A stretch of DNA of 64,000 bases from assembly GCF_038562415.1 (NCBI RefSeq), contig NZ_JBCFBA010000021.1, positions 5,951 to 69,950 on the forward strand. The letters run 5' to 3'. Under the pieces are notes generated by a model. The model saw only the letters and a program-made list of their open reading frames with translations. It did not search any database and was not told where the DNA came from. Shown here piece after piece: positions 24,709 through 32,558 of this stretch; within the stretch, counting starts at the first letter, position 1; every line of letters begins with the position of its first letter. The DNA comes from Solidesulfovibrio sp. Its GTDB lineage: Bacteria; Desulfobacterota; Desulfovibrionia; Desulfovibrionales; Desulfovibrionaceae. The position numbers were made by a program, and so were the translations under genes.

Positions 24709-26670
24709 CTAGGGGATGACCGTACTCAAAAGCGCGGTGTCAACGTCCAAGGTCCCGCCGCTTCCGTCATACATTTCGATGCCGACCTGGCCCGAGGCGA
24801 ACTGGGTATTGGTGGTGGTATAGACCGACGTGCCGTTGATGAAAAATTCCAGGGACGAGCCCGAGGCGACCACCCGCAGGACGTTCCAGTCCAGGGGGAT
24901 GATGGCCGTGCTCTCCGTCCAGCCCACGAGGGTGGTCCAGGCACCGCCCGAGGCGCTCGTGCTGATGGAGAATTTGCGATTGTTGGCAAAAGCGAAGCGA
25001 TAACCGGCAGCCCATTGGCCGGTGGCGGTTTGCGGCGCGGAAACGCCGCGAAAATAGAGGGCATTGCTATCGCTGAAATCGTCATTGAGCCGGCGCATCG
25101 AGACGCTGTAGTCGAAATTGGAAAACGTGCCCTGGCCATACGTCAAATTGAAGGAGTTGCCGGAGGACGTGCCCGTGACGCTGGCCATGCCGTTGGCCAC
25201 GGTCCAGGTGGCCAGCCCGTTGGCGGCCCAATTGCCGAGCGTCGTCGTGAACTGGTTCTGGAAGCCGCCGTTGAAGGCGCTGCCGCTGGCGACCGCCGGC
25301 AGGCCCAGGGGCAGCAGGTTCGCGCCGCCGTTGGCTTCGGCCGCATACGAGCCCGTCACGGCCTGGGTCAGGCCCTGGGCGACGGTCACGGTCTGGTTGG
25401 CCGGCGCGGTGAAGCCGGTGATGGGCAAAAACGCCACCGTGTGCGTTCCGGTGGACAAACCGGCAATACTGGCACCGCTGTTTTGCCAGGAACCGCCGTC
25501 CACCTGCCACTGGGCGCCGGCCGTGACCGCGCCCGGCGGCTGGATGGCCACGGCGAGGGTACCGGTGGCCGCGGGCAGGCTGAAGGTGATGTCCAGGGTG
25601 GTGAACTGTTGCAGGGGTTGTTGCGCGGTGTCCGAATCGACATAATATCCGGCGTAATTGGTATTCATGTTCAGATACCAGACGCCGTTGGGGCGATTGG
25701 TGGACGTCCCCCAGCTGTTCTGGACGATCCAATAGCTGTTGTCGGGGTCGTCGTCGTTATAGCCAACGATCATCTCGTCATGAGCGCCGCCGGTATCGTT
25801 GTTCCAAGTCTGGCCGCTGTACTGGCTTGGATCGAAGAGGACCGTTTCCGCGCTATTGTACCAAAAATCGTAGAAGGCGTCCCAATCCGCCCCGGTCGGC
25901 AGGGACATGGTGTAGTCGATGGCCTTGTTCTGGTTCAGCACGTTTTTCATATTGGCGATGGCTTGTGCTTGGGTCATGCCGCTCTCGGTGGTCGGCACCT
26001 TGGAGACCGAGGCCGCGTCGACGATGTACTGCGGCGAGGTTCCGATGGTGGCGCAGGTGGCGTTTGTCTTGCCGCAATCGCCGTCTTCCTGGATCGTCCC
26101 GTCGAGAAACCAGCCGTTGGCCGTATCCCAGGACACCATATACTTGTTGGTCGTATTGTAATAATGGGCGAATACATGGAGGAAACCGCCGCAACAGGCC
26201 GCCACACTGCCGCCATCCAGCCAGCAGGAGTTGAAAAGCTGCACGGACAGCCGCTGGGTGACGTTATTTTGCACGCGCAGCGCGATCTCGGCCAGGCCGG
26301 TGCCGGCCCAGACCCAGCAATCGCCGCAGTTTTGCTGTTCCCGCTGGGCGAGATTGCCGGCATTCCAGGGTGAATAGGCCATCAGCGACAGCGCGCCGCG
26401 ACGCGCCTTGATCGACGGATTCAGATAGGTCCACGGGGCGTTCCTGTAGGTTTCATTCCAGTCGCGAAGCTTGTCCGGACTGGGGTGCATGATCGAGTGA
26501 CGCCTGGGCGTCTGGCCGGAGGCCACCCCGGACGAGGCAAAACCGTAAAAGGCAATGAAGGCGAAAAGCAGCATTCCCCCACAGGCCACCTGTTTCCAGG
26601 CTTCCAGGACAGTCCGAAATCTCGCGGTCGTTTGGCGCAGCCTTGGTTCTTGCGTACGGATACTGCTCAT
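24709..26670 (-). CDS. Secreted papain-like (C1A) cysteine protease with lectin-like C-terminus
   Basis: The 653-residue protein has an N-terminal membrane/signal segment (about 28-52) and a papain-type catalytic domain. The Cys motif is QNCGDCWVWAG (usually GSCWAF), the His is in GGAHDEMIVGY and the Asn in YWIVQNSWG. The long insertion with NNVTQRLSVQLFNSCW keeps the family's QxLxxC pattern. A beta-sandwich repeat follows (about 375-440, QWQVDGGSW, then TGFTAPANQTVTV), then a concanavalin/LamG-like domain (about 460-650). AAAGGA precedes the ATG. GC content is visibly lower than in neighbours, so horizontal origin is likely. Confidence 0.85.
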   Translation of the reverse strand: MSSIRTQEPRLRQTTARFRTVLEAWKQVACGGMLLFAFIAFYGFASSGVASGQTPRRHSIMHPSPDKLRDWNETYRNAPWTYLNPSIKARRGALSLMAYSPWNAGNLAQREQQNCGDCWVWAGTGLAEIALRVQNNVTQRLSVQLFNSCWLDGGSVAACCGGFLHVFAHYYNTTNKYMVSWDTANGWFLDGTIQEDGDCGKTNATCATIGTSPQYIVDAASVSKVPTTESGMTQAQAIANMKNVLNQNKAIDYTMSLPTGADWDAFYDFWYNSAETVLFDPSQYSGQTWNNDTGGAHDEMIVGYNDDDPDNSYWIVQNSWGTSTNRPNGVWYLNMNTNYAGYYVDSDTAQQPLQQFTTLDITFSLPAATGTLAVAIQPPGAVTAGAQWQVDGGSWQNSGASIAGLSTGTHTVAFLPITGFTAPANQTVTVAQGLTQAVTGSYAAEANGGANLLPLGLPAVASGSAFNGGFQNQFTTTLGNWAANGLATWTVANGMASVTGTSSGNSFNLTYGQGTFSNFDYSVSMRRLNDDFSDSNALYFRGVSAPQTATGQWAAGYRFAFANNRKFSISTSASGGAWTTLVGWTESTAIIPLDWNVLRVVASGSSLEFFINGTSVYTTTNTQFASGQVGIEMYDGSGGTLDVDTALLSTVIP

Positions 26671-26990
26671 GATGCTTTCCTTTGATAAAAAACCGCTCCC
26701 CTATCGGCAAACACCTCGCCAGCCTTTTGGCTCGCCATACCACAAAAACGGTGCCCCGACATCACAAAAACGAAGGACGCACTGAAACGGTCCACCTTCC
26801 CCGGCCGCCTGGCCCGTTGTCTGTCGGCGACGAAAAAAGGAGGGCGGTTGCCCGCCCTCCTTTTCGGTTTGGTGAAACGCCGGTCGCCTCGTGTCGCCCC
26901 GGCAAGAACGCACCGGCTAGTGGCGCATGAAAACGCCAAATCCCGTTTGCCGCTTCCGCACAAACGGAAGGCGACGTCCCGAACGCGGCA
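26671..26990. other. Gene-free region between ugd and the protease gene
   Basis: This 320-base stretch is downstream of ugd and upstream of the protease gene on the same minus strand. It holds one strong hairpin (see terminator at 26835-26864) and must contain the protease promoter to the left of it, but no convincing -35/-10 pair can be named. No coding frame has a ribosome site. Confidence 0.5.
26835..26864 (-). terminator. Rho-independent terminator of ugd
   Basis: A perfect 13-base stem with a 4-base loop is followed on the minus strand by a run of six T. It lies 127 bases after the ugd stop and separates ugd from the protease gene. Confidence 0.85.
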
Positions 26991-28331
26991 TCAGGCCTTG
27001 GGGGCCGGCCGGCCGATGCAGAAGTAGACCATGCCGAGGTCGGCCAGCAGCGAGGGCGAATAGAGGTTGCGGCCGTCGAAAATCAGCGGCGCCTTGAGCA
27101 TCTTCTTGATGCGGCCGAAATCCGGGTTGCGGAACTGGTTCCACTCCGTGACCACGGCCAGGCAGTCGGCCTTCTCCAGGGCGGCGTACTGCTCGTCCGC
27201 GACGGTGAGCAGCGTGTTGTCCTTGAAAAACTCGCGGGTGTTGGGGCCGGCCACCGGGTCGAAGGCCACGACCTTCATGCCCTTGGCCGTGACGTCCTTG
27301 ATGAGTTCGAAGGCCGAGGCCTCGCGCACGTCGTCGGTATTGGCCTTAAACGCCAGGCCCCACAGGGCCAGCGTCTTGCCCTTGAGTCCGCCCTGGGGCT
27401 CGAAGTAGGCCTCGATCTTGCGGCTCAAGGAATGCTTCTGGCGCTTGTTGACCTCGTCCACGGCGGCCAGCAGTTCGGGCTCGAACTCGTACTTGCGCGA
27501 CGTGTCGATGAGCGCCTTGACGTCCTTGGGGAAGCACGACCCGCCGTAGCCCATGCCCGGGTAGATGAACTGGTAGCCGATGCGATGGTCCGAACCGATG
27601 CCCATGCGCACCTCGCGCACGTCGGCGCCGACCTTCTCGCAGATGTTGGCCACTTCGTTAATAAACGAGATCTTGGTGGCCAGCATGCAGTTGGCGGCGT
27701 ACTTGGTCATCTCGGCCGAGCGCACGCTCATGACGATGACCTTCTCGCGGCTGCGGGCGTAGGGCGCGTACAGGGCCTTCAGAAGTTCGCCCGTGCGCAC
27801 GTTGTCCGTGCCGACCACCACGCGGTCGGGCTTGAAGAAATCGTTGATGGCGTCGCCTTCCTTGAGGAACTCGGGGTTGGAGACCACGTCGAACTCGATG
27901 GCCTCGCCGCGCTTTTTCAGTTCCTCGCCGATGAACTTGCGCACTTCGTCGGCGGTGCCCACGGGCACGGTGGATTTGTCCACCACGATCTTGTAGTCGG
28001 TCATGTTGGCCCCGATGTCCCGGGCCACCTGGTAGACAAAGGACAGGTCGCAGGAACCGTCCTCGCGAGGCGGCGTGCCGACGGTGATGAACACGAACAG
28101 CGCGTTCTCCATGCCTTCGGCCACCTTGGTCGTGAAACGCAGGCGACCCTCGGCCACGTTGCGCTTGACCAGTTCCTCGAGTCCCGGCTCGTAGATGTGG
28201 ATTTTGCCCTGACGCAGATTTTCGACGATGGTGGGGTTGATGTCCACGCAGCAGACGTCGTTGCCCATCTCGGCGAAGCAGGCGGCGCTCACCAGACCAA
28301 CGTAACCGGTGCCTACGATACAAAGATTCAT
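26991..28331 (-). CDS. ugd: UDP-glucose 6-dehydrogenase
   Basis: The 446-residue enzyme oxidises UDP-glucose to UDP-glucuronate with two NAD+, feeding capsule, LPS or exopolysaccharide synthesis. It starts MNLCIVGTGYVGLVSAACFAE (NAD-binding Rossmann), has STVPVGTADEVR near residue 120, NPEFLKEGDAI near 152, and the catalytic Cys in GGSCFPKDVKAL near 258. Lys and Asp of the active site (AANCMLATKISF, AFKANTDDVREA) are present. The start is set by the Rossmann motif; no strong Shine-Dalgarno is seen. It is divergent from pdxJ. Confidence 0.95.
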   Translation of the reverse strand: MNLCIVGTGYVGLVSAACFAEMGNDVCCVDINPTIVENLRQGKIHIYEPGLEELVKRNVAEGRLRFTTKVAEGMENALFVFITVGTPPREDGSCDLSFVYQVARDIGANMTDYKIVVDKSTVPVGTADEVRKFIGEELKKRGEAIEFDVVSNPEFLKEGDAINDFFKPDRVVVGTDNVRTGELLKALYAPYARSREKVIVMSVRSAEMTKYAANCMLATKISFINEVANICEKVGADVREVRMGIGSDHRIGYQFIYPGMGYGGSCFPKDVKALIDTSRKYEFEPELLAAVDEVNKRQKHSLSRKIEAYFEPQGGLKGKTLALWGLAFKANTDDVREASAFELIKDVTAKGMKVVAFDPVAGPNTREFFKDNTLLTVADEQYAALEKADCLAVVTEWNQFRNPDFGRIKKMLKAPLIFDGRNLYSPSLLADLGMVYFCIGRPAPKA

Positions 28332-28549
28332 ACACGTGTACTCGTTGTTAGGGTTTTCCCCCGGAAACGGGTGCTTCCTTGAGGGATGGGGCGCAAGGTT
28401 CCGCCTGGCGGCCTGGCCCCATATCGATGAGGTGGAATCGCACTTACGGATTGGTCCGACGTTTGTCAACAACCCCATCCCCGCTTCGGCCCGTTGCCTC
28501 GAATTTGTAAAAGGAATACGGAGAAGGCACGAAAGAAAAGGAGTCCGCC

Positions 28550-29275
28550 ATGCCCCTGCTCGCGGTCAACGTCGATCACGTGGCCACCGTCCGCCAGGCG
28601 CGCCTCGCCGCCAGCCCCGATCCCGTCACCGCCGCCGCCCTGGCCGAACTGGCCGGCGCGCGGGCCATCATCGTCCACCTGCGCGAGGACCGCCGCCACA
28701 TCCAGGACCGCGACGTGCGCCTTTTGCGCCAGACCGTGAAAACGCGCCTGCACCTGGAAATGGCCGCCACCGACGAGATGCGGGCCATCGCCCTGGAACT
28801 CAAGCCCCACATGGTCTGCCTGGTGCCCGAAAAACGCCAGGAGCTGACCACCGAGGGGGGCCTCGGCGTGGCCGGCCGCGAGGAGGAACTCGGCGCATTC
28901 GTGGCCGCCCTCAGGGCCGCCGGCATCCCCACCTCGCTTTTCATCGACCCCGAACCGGTGCAGATCGAGGCCGCCGTGGCCACGGGCGCGGCCTTCGTGG
29001 AGCTGCACACCGGCGCCTACGCCGACGCCGCCACGCCCTTCGCCCGGCAGGCCGAGCTCAAGCGGCTGCTTTCGGCCATCCCCGCCGCCCGGCAGGCCGG
29101 CCTGGGCGTCAACCTGGGCCACGGCCTGGACTACGACAACATATACGCCTTCGCCCACGTCGCCGGGGTCAGCGAATACTCCATCGGCCACAGCATCATC
29201 GCCCGAGCCATCATGACCGGCCTGACCGAGGCCGTCGCCGCCATGGCCGGCATCATCGCCGGCTTCCCCGAGTAG
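28550..29275 (+). CDS. pdxJ: Pyridoxine 5'-phosphate synthase PdxJ
   Basis: The 241-residue TIM-barrel enzyme condenses 1-deoxyxylulose 5-phosphate with 3-amino-2-oxopropyl phosphate to form pyridoxine 5'-phosphate. Family hallmarks are [15 protein letters not shown] at the start, [17 protein letters not shown] near residue 38, [13 protein letters not shown] near 92, SLFIDPEP near 125, ELHTGAYA near 150 and GHGLDYDNI near 190. AAAGGAG lies 7 bases before the ATG. acpS follows after 13 bases, the usual pdxJ-acpS pair. Confidence 0.96.
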   Translation: MPLLAVNVDHVATVRQARLAASPDPVTAAALAELAGARAIIVHLREDRRHIQDRDVRLLRQTVKTRLHLEMAATDEMRAIALELKPHMVCLVPEKRQELTTEGGLGVAGREEELGAFVAALRAAGIPTSLFIDPEPVQIEAAVATGAAFVELHTGAYADAATPFARQAELKRLLSAIPAARQAGLGVNLGHGLDYDNIYAFAHVAGVSEYSIGHSIIARAIMTGLTEAVAAMAGIIAGFPE

Positions 29276-29288
29276 GGACGTCCCGACC

Positions 29289-29741
29289 ATGATCGTGGGC
29301 CTGGGCCTGGACGTCGTGGAACTGCCGCGCATCGCCTCGGCCCTGGCGCGCTTCGGCGACCGGTTCGTGGCGCGCATCCTTACGCCGGCCGAACGGGCCG
29401 CCCTGCCCGCGCGCCCGCTGTCCCGGGTGGCCGGGCTGTTCGCGGCCAAGGAGGCGGCCGCCAAGGCCCTGGGCACGGGCTTTGCCCAGGGCATCGGCTT
29501 CCAGCACCTGGAAATCCTGTCCGACCACCTCGGCCGGCCGACGCTTGGCCTCCACGGCCCGGCCCTCGAACGCGCAAGAGCCCTCGGCGCCACCTCCTGG
29601 CACGTCAGCATCAGCCACGAACACGGCACGGCCGCCGCCGTGGTGGTGCTGGAACTGGCCAGCGGCTGCGGGCGCTGGAAAAAGCGCGCCGCAAAAGAGG
29701 CGGAGGGAATCAAGACAAAAAACGAAAGGCCCGGCGTCTAA
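29289..29741 (+). CDS. acpS: Holo-[acyl-carrier-protein] synthase AcpS
   Basis: AcpS transfers 4'-phosphopantetheine from CoA to apo-ACP. The 150 residues include [12 protein letters not shown] (metal-binding Asp) and [15 protein letters not shown] near residue 55, both diagnostic. It is about 25 residues longer than E. coli AcpS. The basic tail ([20 protein letters not shown]) runs into a terminator hairpin, and the stop codon lies in its loop. This 3' end also falls in the duplicated attachment region of the adjacent island. Confidence 0.94.
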   Translation: MIVGLGLDVVELPRIASALARFGDRFVARILTPAERAALPARPLSRVAGLFAAKEAAAKALGTGFAQGIGFQHLEILSDHLGRPTLGLHGPALERARALGATSWHVSISHEHGTAAAVVVLELASGCGRWKKRAAKEAEGIKTKNERPGV

Positions 29742-29792
29742 CCGGGCCTTTCGCAAGGGAAATTCGTGGGGTGACTGATGGGACTCGAACCC
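29717..29792. repeat. Left attachment repeat (attL) with acpS terminator and tRNA-His remnant
   Basis: This 76-base segment matches 46891-46966 with three mismatches. It contains the terminator hairpin (29725-29734 with 29742-29751) in which acpS ends, and at 29767-29792 the last 26 bases of a tRNA-His gene (minus strand). The sequence diverges from the tRNA right after position 29792, which marks the crossover side. Confidence 0.9.
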
Positions 29793-29989
29793 GACAACTC
29801 GGAGTTTTAACCTTTTTCTAACATGTTTAACTCAGCTTAAAAGTTCTTATATTTCAGTTGACAATATCACTTCAACCCGCCTACATACCCATCAGTCGTT
29901 TAACCATATTTGGTCATTTTTACGCGCCGTGTTAGAAATAGGTTAGAAAAAATTTAGCGCTATCCCTGGGCAAAACGGAGGGTTACCTC
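29793..29989. promoter_or_regulatory. Integrase arm-site region and integrase promoter region
   Basis: This AT-rich 197-base stretch lies between attL and the integrase gene. It contains a 22-base element (29931-29952, two GTTAGAAA-type units) that recurs 21/22 at 46875-46896 beside attR, and an inverted unit TTCTAAC at 29816-29822. Such repeats flanking the core are the usual layout of integrase arm-binding sites. A possible promoter is TTGACA (29858-29863) with a poor -10 near 29882. Confidence 0.55.
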
Positions 29990-31219
29990 ATGCCTGCCAG
30001 AAAAAATGGCCTCAAATATCCGGTCGACTCCCGTCGCTGGCCAGGCATCTATGCCTACGATTCCGACAAACGCAGCTTCCAGGGGCGCCCCGACCAGTGC
30101 CTCTATCTATGTTTCCGTCTCGACGGCAAACTCATCTGGGAAAAGGTTGGCTGGAAGTCCGAGGGCTACACCCCGCAGGTGGCCGCCGAACTTCGGGCCG
30201 AACGGGTCAAGGTGGCACGGCATGGAAACGAGGTGAAAACGCACAAGGAAATCCGACAAGAGAAGGCGCGTCTGGACAGGACACTTGATGAGATCGCCGC
30301 TGCCTACTTCGAAACCAGAGGCCCGAGCATGAAGGGGCGTGGCGCTGTCATCGACCGCTACCGCTATGAAAAACATGTCGCCCCGCACCTCGGCAGGCGC
30401 CCGGCCAGTTCCCTGGCCCCCCTGGATATGAACCGCATCGAAAGCGCCATGAAGGGGTTGTCCATCACGAGCGTGTGGGCGGCGCTGGAAATCCTGCGCC
30501 GTGTCGTCAATTTCGGGGTCAAACACAGCATGTGCCCTCCCCTGCCCTTCAAAATGCAGCTGCCACGTAAGAATAATGAGGTAACGGAATACCTCGACCC
30601 CGAAGCATTGCAGCGCCTGCTGTCGGTGCTGGACGACTGGCCTTCCCCGGACGTGGCCAGAATGCTCAAGCTGGCGATGTTCACTGGAATGCGCCGGGGC
30701 GAGGTATTCGCCCTGTCGGACGGTGATGTGGATTTCCGCCAGGGACTCCTCACCCTGCGCGGGGCGGACGGTCGTGGTCCCAAGGGTGGGGTCACGGTAA
30801 GCGTGCCCATGTCCGAGCCGGTGCGGCGACTCCTTGAGAAGCAAATCGAATGGCGCGACACGAAGTTCCCGGACTCCCCCTATCTGTTCCCGGGCAAGGA
30901 GGGAAAATTGCGCTTCGACTGCACGGCAGTGTACCGGATCAAAAAGAAGGCCCAATTGCCACCAGCTTTTCGAATTTTTCACGGCCTAAGGCATCATTTT
31001 GCCGTGACATTGGCCAATTCTGGGGAGTTCACCCTGGACATGATCGGCGAACTGCTCACCCACAAGGATACGAAGGTGACCAGACGCTACGCCAAGTTCC
31101 TGCCGGACACGAAGCGCAAGGCCATTTGCCGGGCGGCGGAATTGCTGGAAACGCAGACAAAGGTCGAGACCAAGGAGCATCCAACTCGGAAAATTGCGAA
31201 GCTCGCAAAGTCCGTTTAA
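29990..31219 (+). CDS. int: Tyrosine-type site-specific integrase
   Basis: The 409-residue recombinase has an N-terminal DUF4102-like/arm-binding region, a SAM-like core-binding domain (about 98-185) and a catalytic domain with R235 (TGMRRGEV), H331 and R334 (HGLRHHF), H358 (LLTHKD) and the nucleophile Y367 (VTRRYAKF). This is the complete R-H-R-H-Y set. It would catalyse insertion at the tRNA-His 3' end and, with a directionality factor, excision. GGAGGG lies before the ATG. The next gene on the strand is 103 bases away. Confidence 0.93.
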   Translation: MPARKNGLKYPVDSRRWPGIYAYDSDKRSFQGRPDQCLYLCFRLDGKLIWEKVGWKSEGYTPQVAAELRAERVKVARHGNEVKTHKEIRQEKARLDRTLDEIAAAYFETRGPSMKGRGAVIDRYRYEKHVAPHLGRRPASSLAPLDMNRIESAMKGLSITSVWAALEILRRVVNFGVKHSMCPPLPFKMQLPRKNNEVTEYLDPEALQRLLSVLDDWPSPDVARMLKLAMFTGMRRGEVFALSDGDVDFRQGLLTLRGADGRGPKGGVTVSVPMSEPVRRLLEKQIEWRDTKFPDSPYLFPGKEGKLRFDCTAVYRIKKKAQLPPAFRIFHGLRHHFAVTLANSGEFTLDMIGELLTHKDTKVTRRYAKFLPDTKRKAICRAAELLETQTKVETKEHPTRKIAKLAKSV

Positions 31220-31322
31220 AAAAACGCACGACAATCAAACTCATCAATGGTATCCCACTGCGGCAACATATTGCTTAGACTTTATACATTTCGAGACAAT
31301 ATCAAACAAAAGGATACCGCAC

Positions 31323-32177
31323 ATGCCAACACAAAAATGGAGATGGCTTGCAGGGTACCACTTCTTCCGTGAAGAATATTTAGCCAGGAATAATAACTAC
31401 ATCACTTTCCTCGACAAACTCGACGACCTCCAGAAAGAGTTTGACAACAGAGAGCCAAAGCCGAAATTAGAATATCAAATATATGCATGGGAAGAGAATT
31501 TCCAAACAGAAGAATGCTTAACTCACAGCAACTTCGATCGAAAACAAATACAACTTGTCAAGCGAGGTGCAAGTATTACTAAAAAATTAAAGAAAATGGG
31601 CGGCTCACACCATATTGGGTATGGATCAATAATCGGGAACTTATTAGATAAAATACCAAATAGATTTTCAACATGCGGAGAATTAATCGAACAATTGAGC
31701 AATTACACCCCACGGAAAGGAATCTATAGGATACACAGAGAGGCTTTAGACGCTATTAAATTCGACAATGAAAGATTTGCAACAGCAACTTTCGACACAA
31801 GCAAACCACTCCCCATACAATTCATCAGAATATACAAGTTAGTAGTTGGCCTTCAACACATGAAGTCCGAATCAAAAGAACATGTCGATTACGACAAATT
31901 AGAAGAAATAGACTGCGACATTGAATACTATATCCTTACAAGCAACAAAAAGATTAGTTATTCACCAAGAGGGGACACCGCAAGAATGATTGGCTTATGG
32001 CTATATGATTATTGCAAAGAGAACGATTGCGGCGGCCCTACTGCCATAACAGAGCTAAGAAGAACAGTTTTTTTAAACAAACTTGGGATTGATTCCAAGC
32101 AAGACAGAGAGTTTCAGCGATGGCTTGTCGGGACGCATAAATGCATAGCAGATTCAGAGGTCCACGCACTTAGCTAA
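31323..32177 (+). CDS. AT-rich island protein of unknown function
   Basis: The 284-residue soluble protein has no recognised domain. It is rich in Lys, Asn, Ile and Tyr and is far more AT-rich than anything else in the window, which points to recent transfer from a different genome. Conspicuous segments are WRWLAGYHFFREEYL near residue 6, a helical middle and GLWLYDYCKENDCGGPTAITELR near 230. AAGGA lies 8 bases before the ATG. Placement between the integrase and AlpA genes suggests element control or an anti-phage function, but that is inference. Confidence 0.7.
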   Translation: MPTQKWRWLAGYHFFREEYLARNNNYITFLDKLDDLQKEFDNREPKPKLEYQIYAWEENFQTEECLTHSNFDRKQIQLVKRGASITKKLKKMGGSHHIGYGSIIGNLLDKIPNRFSTCGELIEQLSNYTPRKGIYRIHREALDAIKFDNERFATATFDTSKPLPIQFIRIYKLVVGLQHMKSESKEHVDYDKLEEIDCDIEYYILTSNKKISYSPRGDTARMIGLWLYDYCKENDCGGPTAITELRRTVFLNKLGIDSKQDREFQRWLVGTHKCIADSEVHALS

Positions 32178-32340
32178 TCTTATTTTCGATATGACACTCG
32201 TGGACATTCCACACTGTCACTGACAATAGAACATCCTGCCGCTTGCCACTGTCAGTAAGACCCCGCACGCACTGACGTAGATACCTATTCATTTTTTCGG
32301 CATCCCATAGGGAGTTTAACTTACCCAAAGGAGATGCCAC
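32178..32340. promoter_or_regulatory. Intergenic region with repeated ACTGTCA-type half-sites
   Basis: TGTCACTGACA (32215-32225) is an inverted repeat with a 1-base centre. A related ACTGTCAGT sits near 32248-32256 and CACTGACG near 32270-32277. They lie 60-125 bases before the AlpA-like gene and look like operators for a small DNA-binding protein. Confidence 0.35.
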
Positions 32341-32547
32341 ATGCCTCGAAGCCTTCGTACCCGTGAGGCCGCCGCATACCTGGGCGTTTCGGCCGGAACC
32401 CTCGAAGTCTGGCGCTGCAAGGGACGCGGTCCCCGGTATTCCAAACTAGGCAAGGTGGTCGTCTACGACCCCACTGATCTGGACGCCTTTCGTGAATCCC
32501 GCAAGGTCTTCACCGTGGACACCATGCCCGCGTCGTCAGTTCGCTGA
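32341..32547 (+). CDS. AlpA/MerR-like helix-turn-helix protein, probable excisionase or regulator
   Basis: The 68-residue protein is one winged HTH: LRTREAAAYLGVSAGTLEVWRCKGRGPRYSKLGKVVVYDPTDLDAF (read in parts: recognition helix about residues 16-28, wing about 30-44). This is the HTH_17/AlpA pattern common in phage and island directionality factors and activators. AAAGGAG lies 7 bases before the ATG. The primase-type gene starts 11 bases after its stop, so the pair is an operon. Confidence 0.85.
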   Translation: MPRSLRTREAAAYLGVSAGTLEVWRCKGRGPRYSKLGKVVVYDPTDLDAFRESRKVFTVDTMPASSVR

Positions 32548-32558
32548 GGTCGGTAGCC

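Noticed and set aside
24409-26373. 654-codon plus-strand frame antisense to the protease gene
   Set aside because: The protease frame has clear catalytic motifs; the antisense frame has no motif and no ribosome site.
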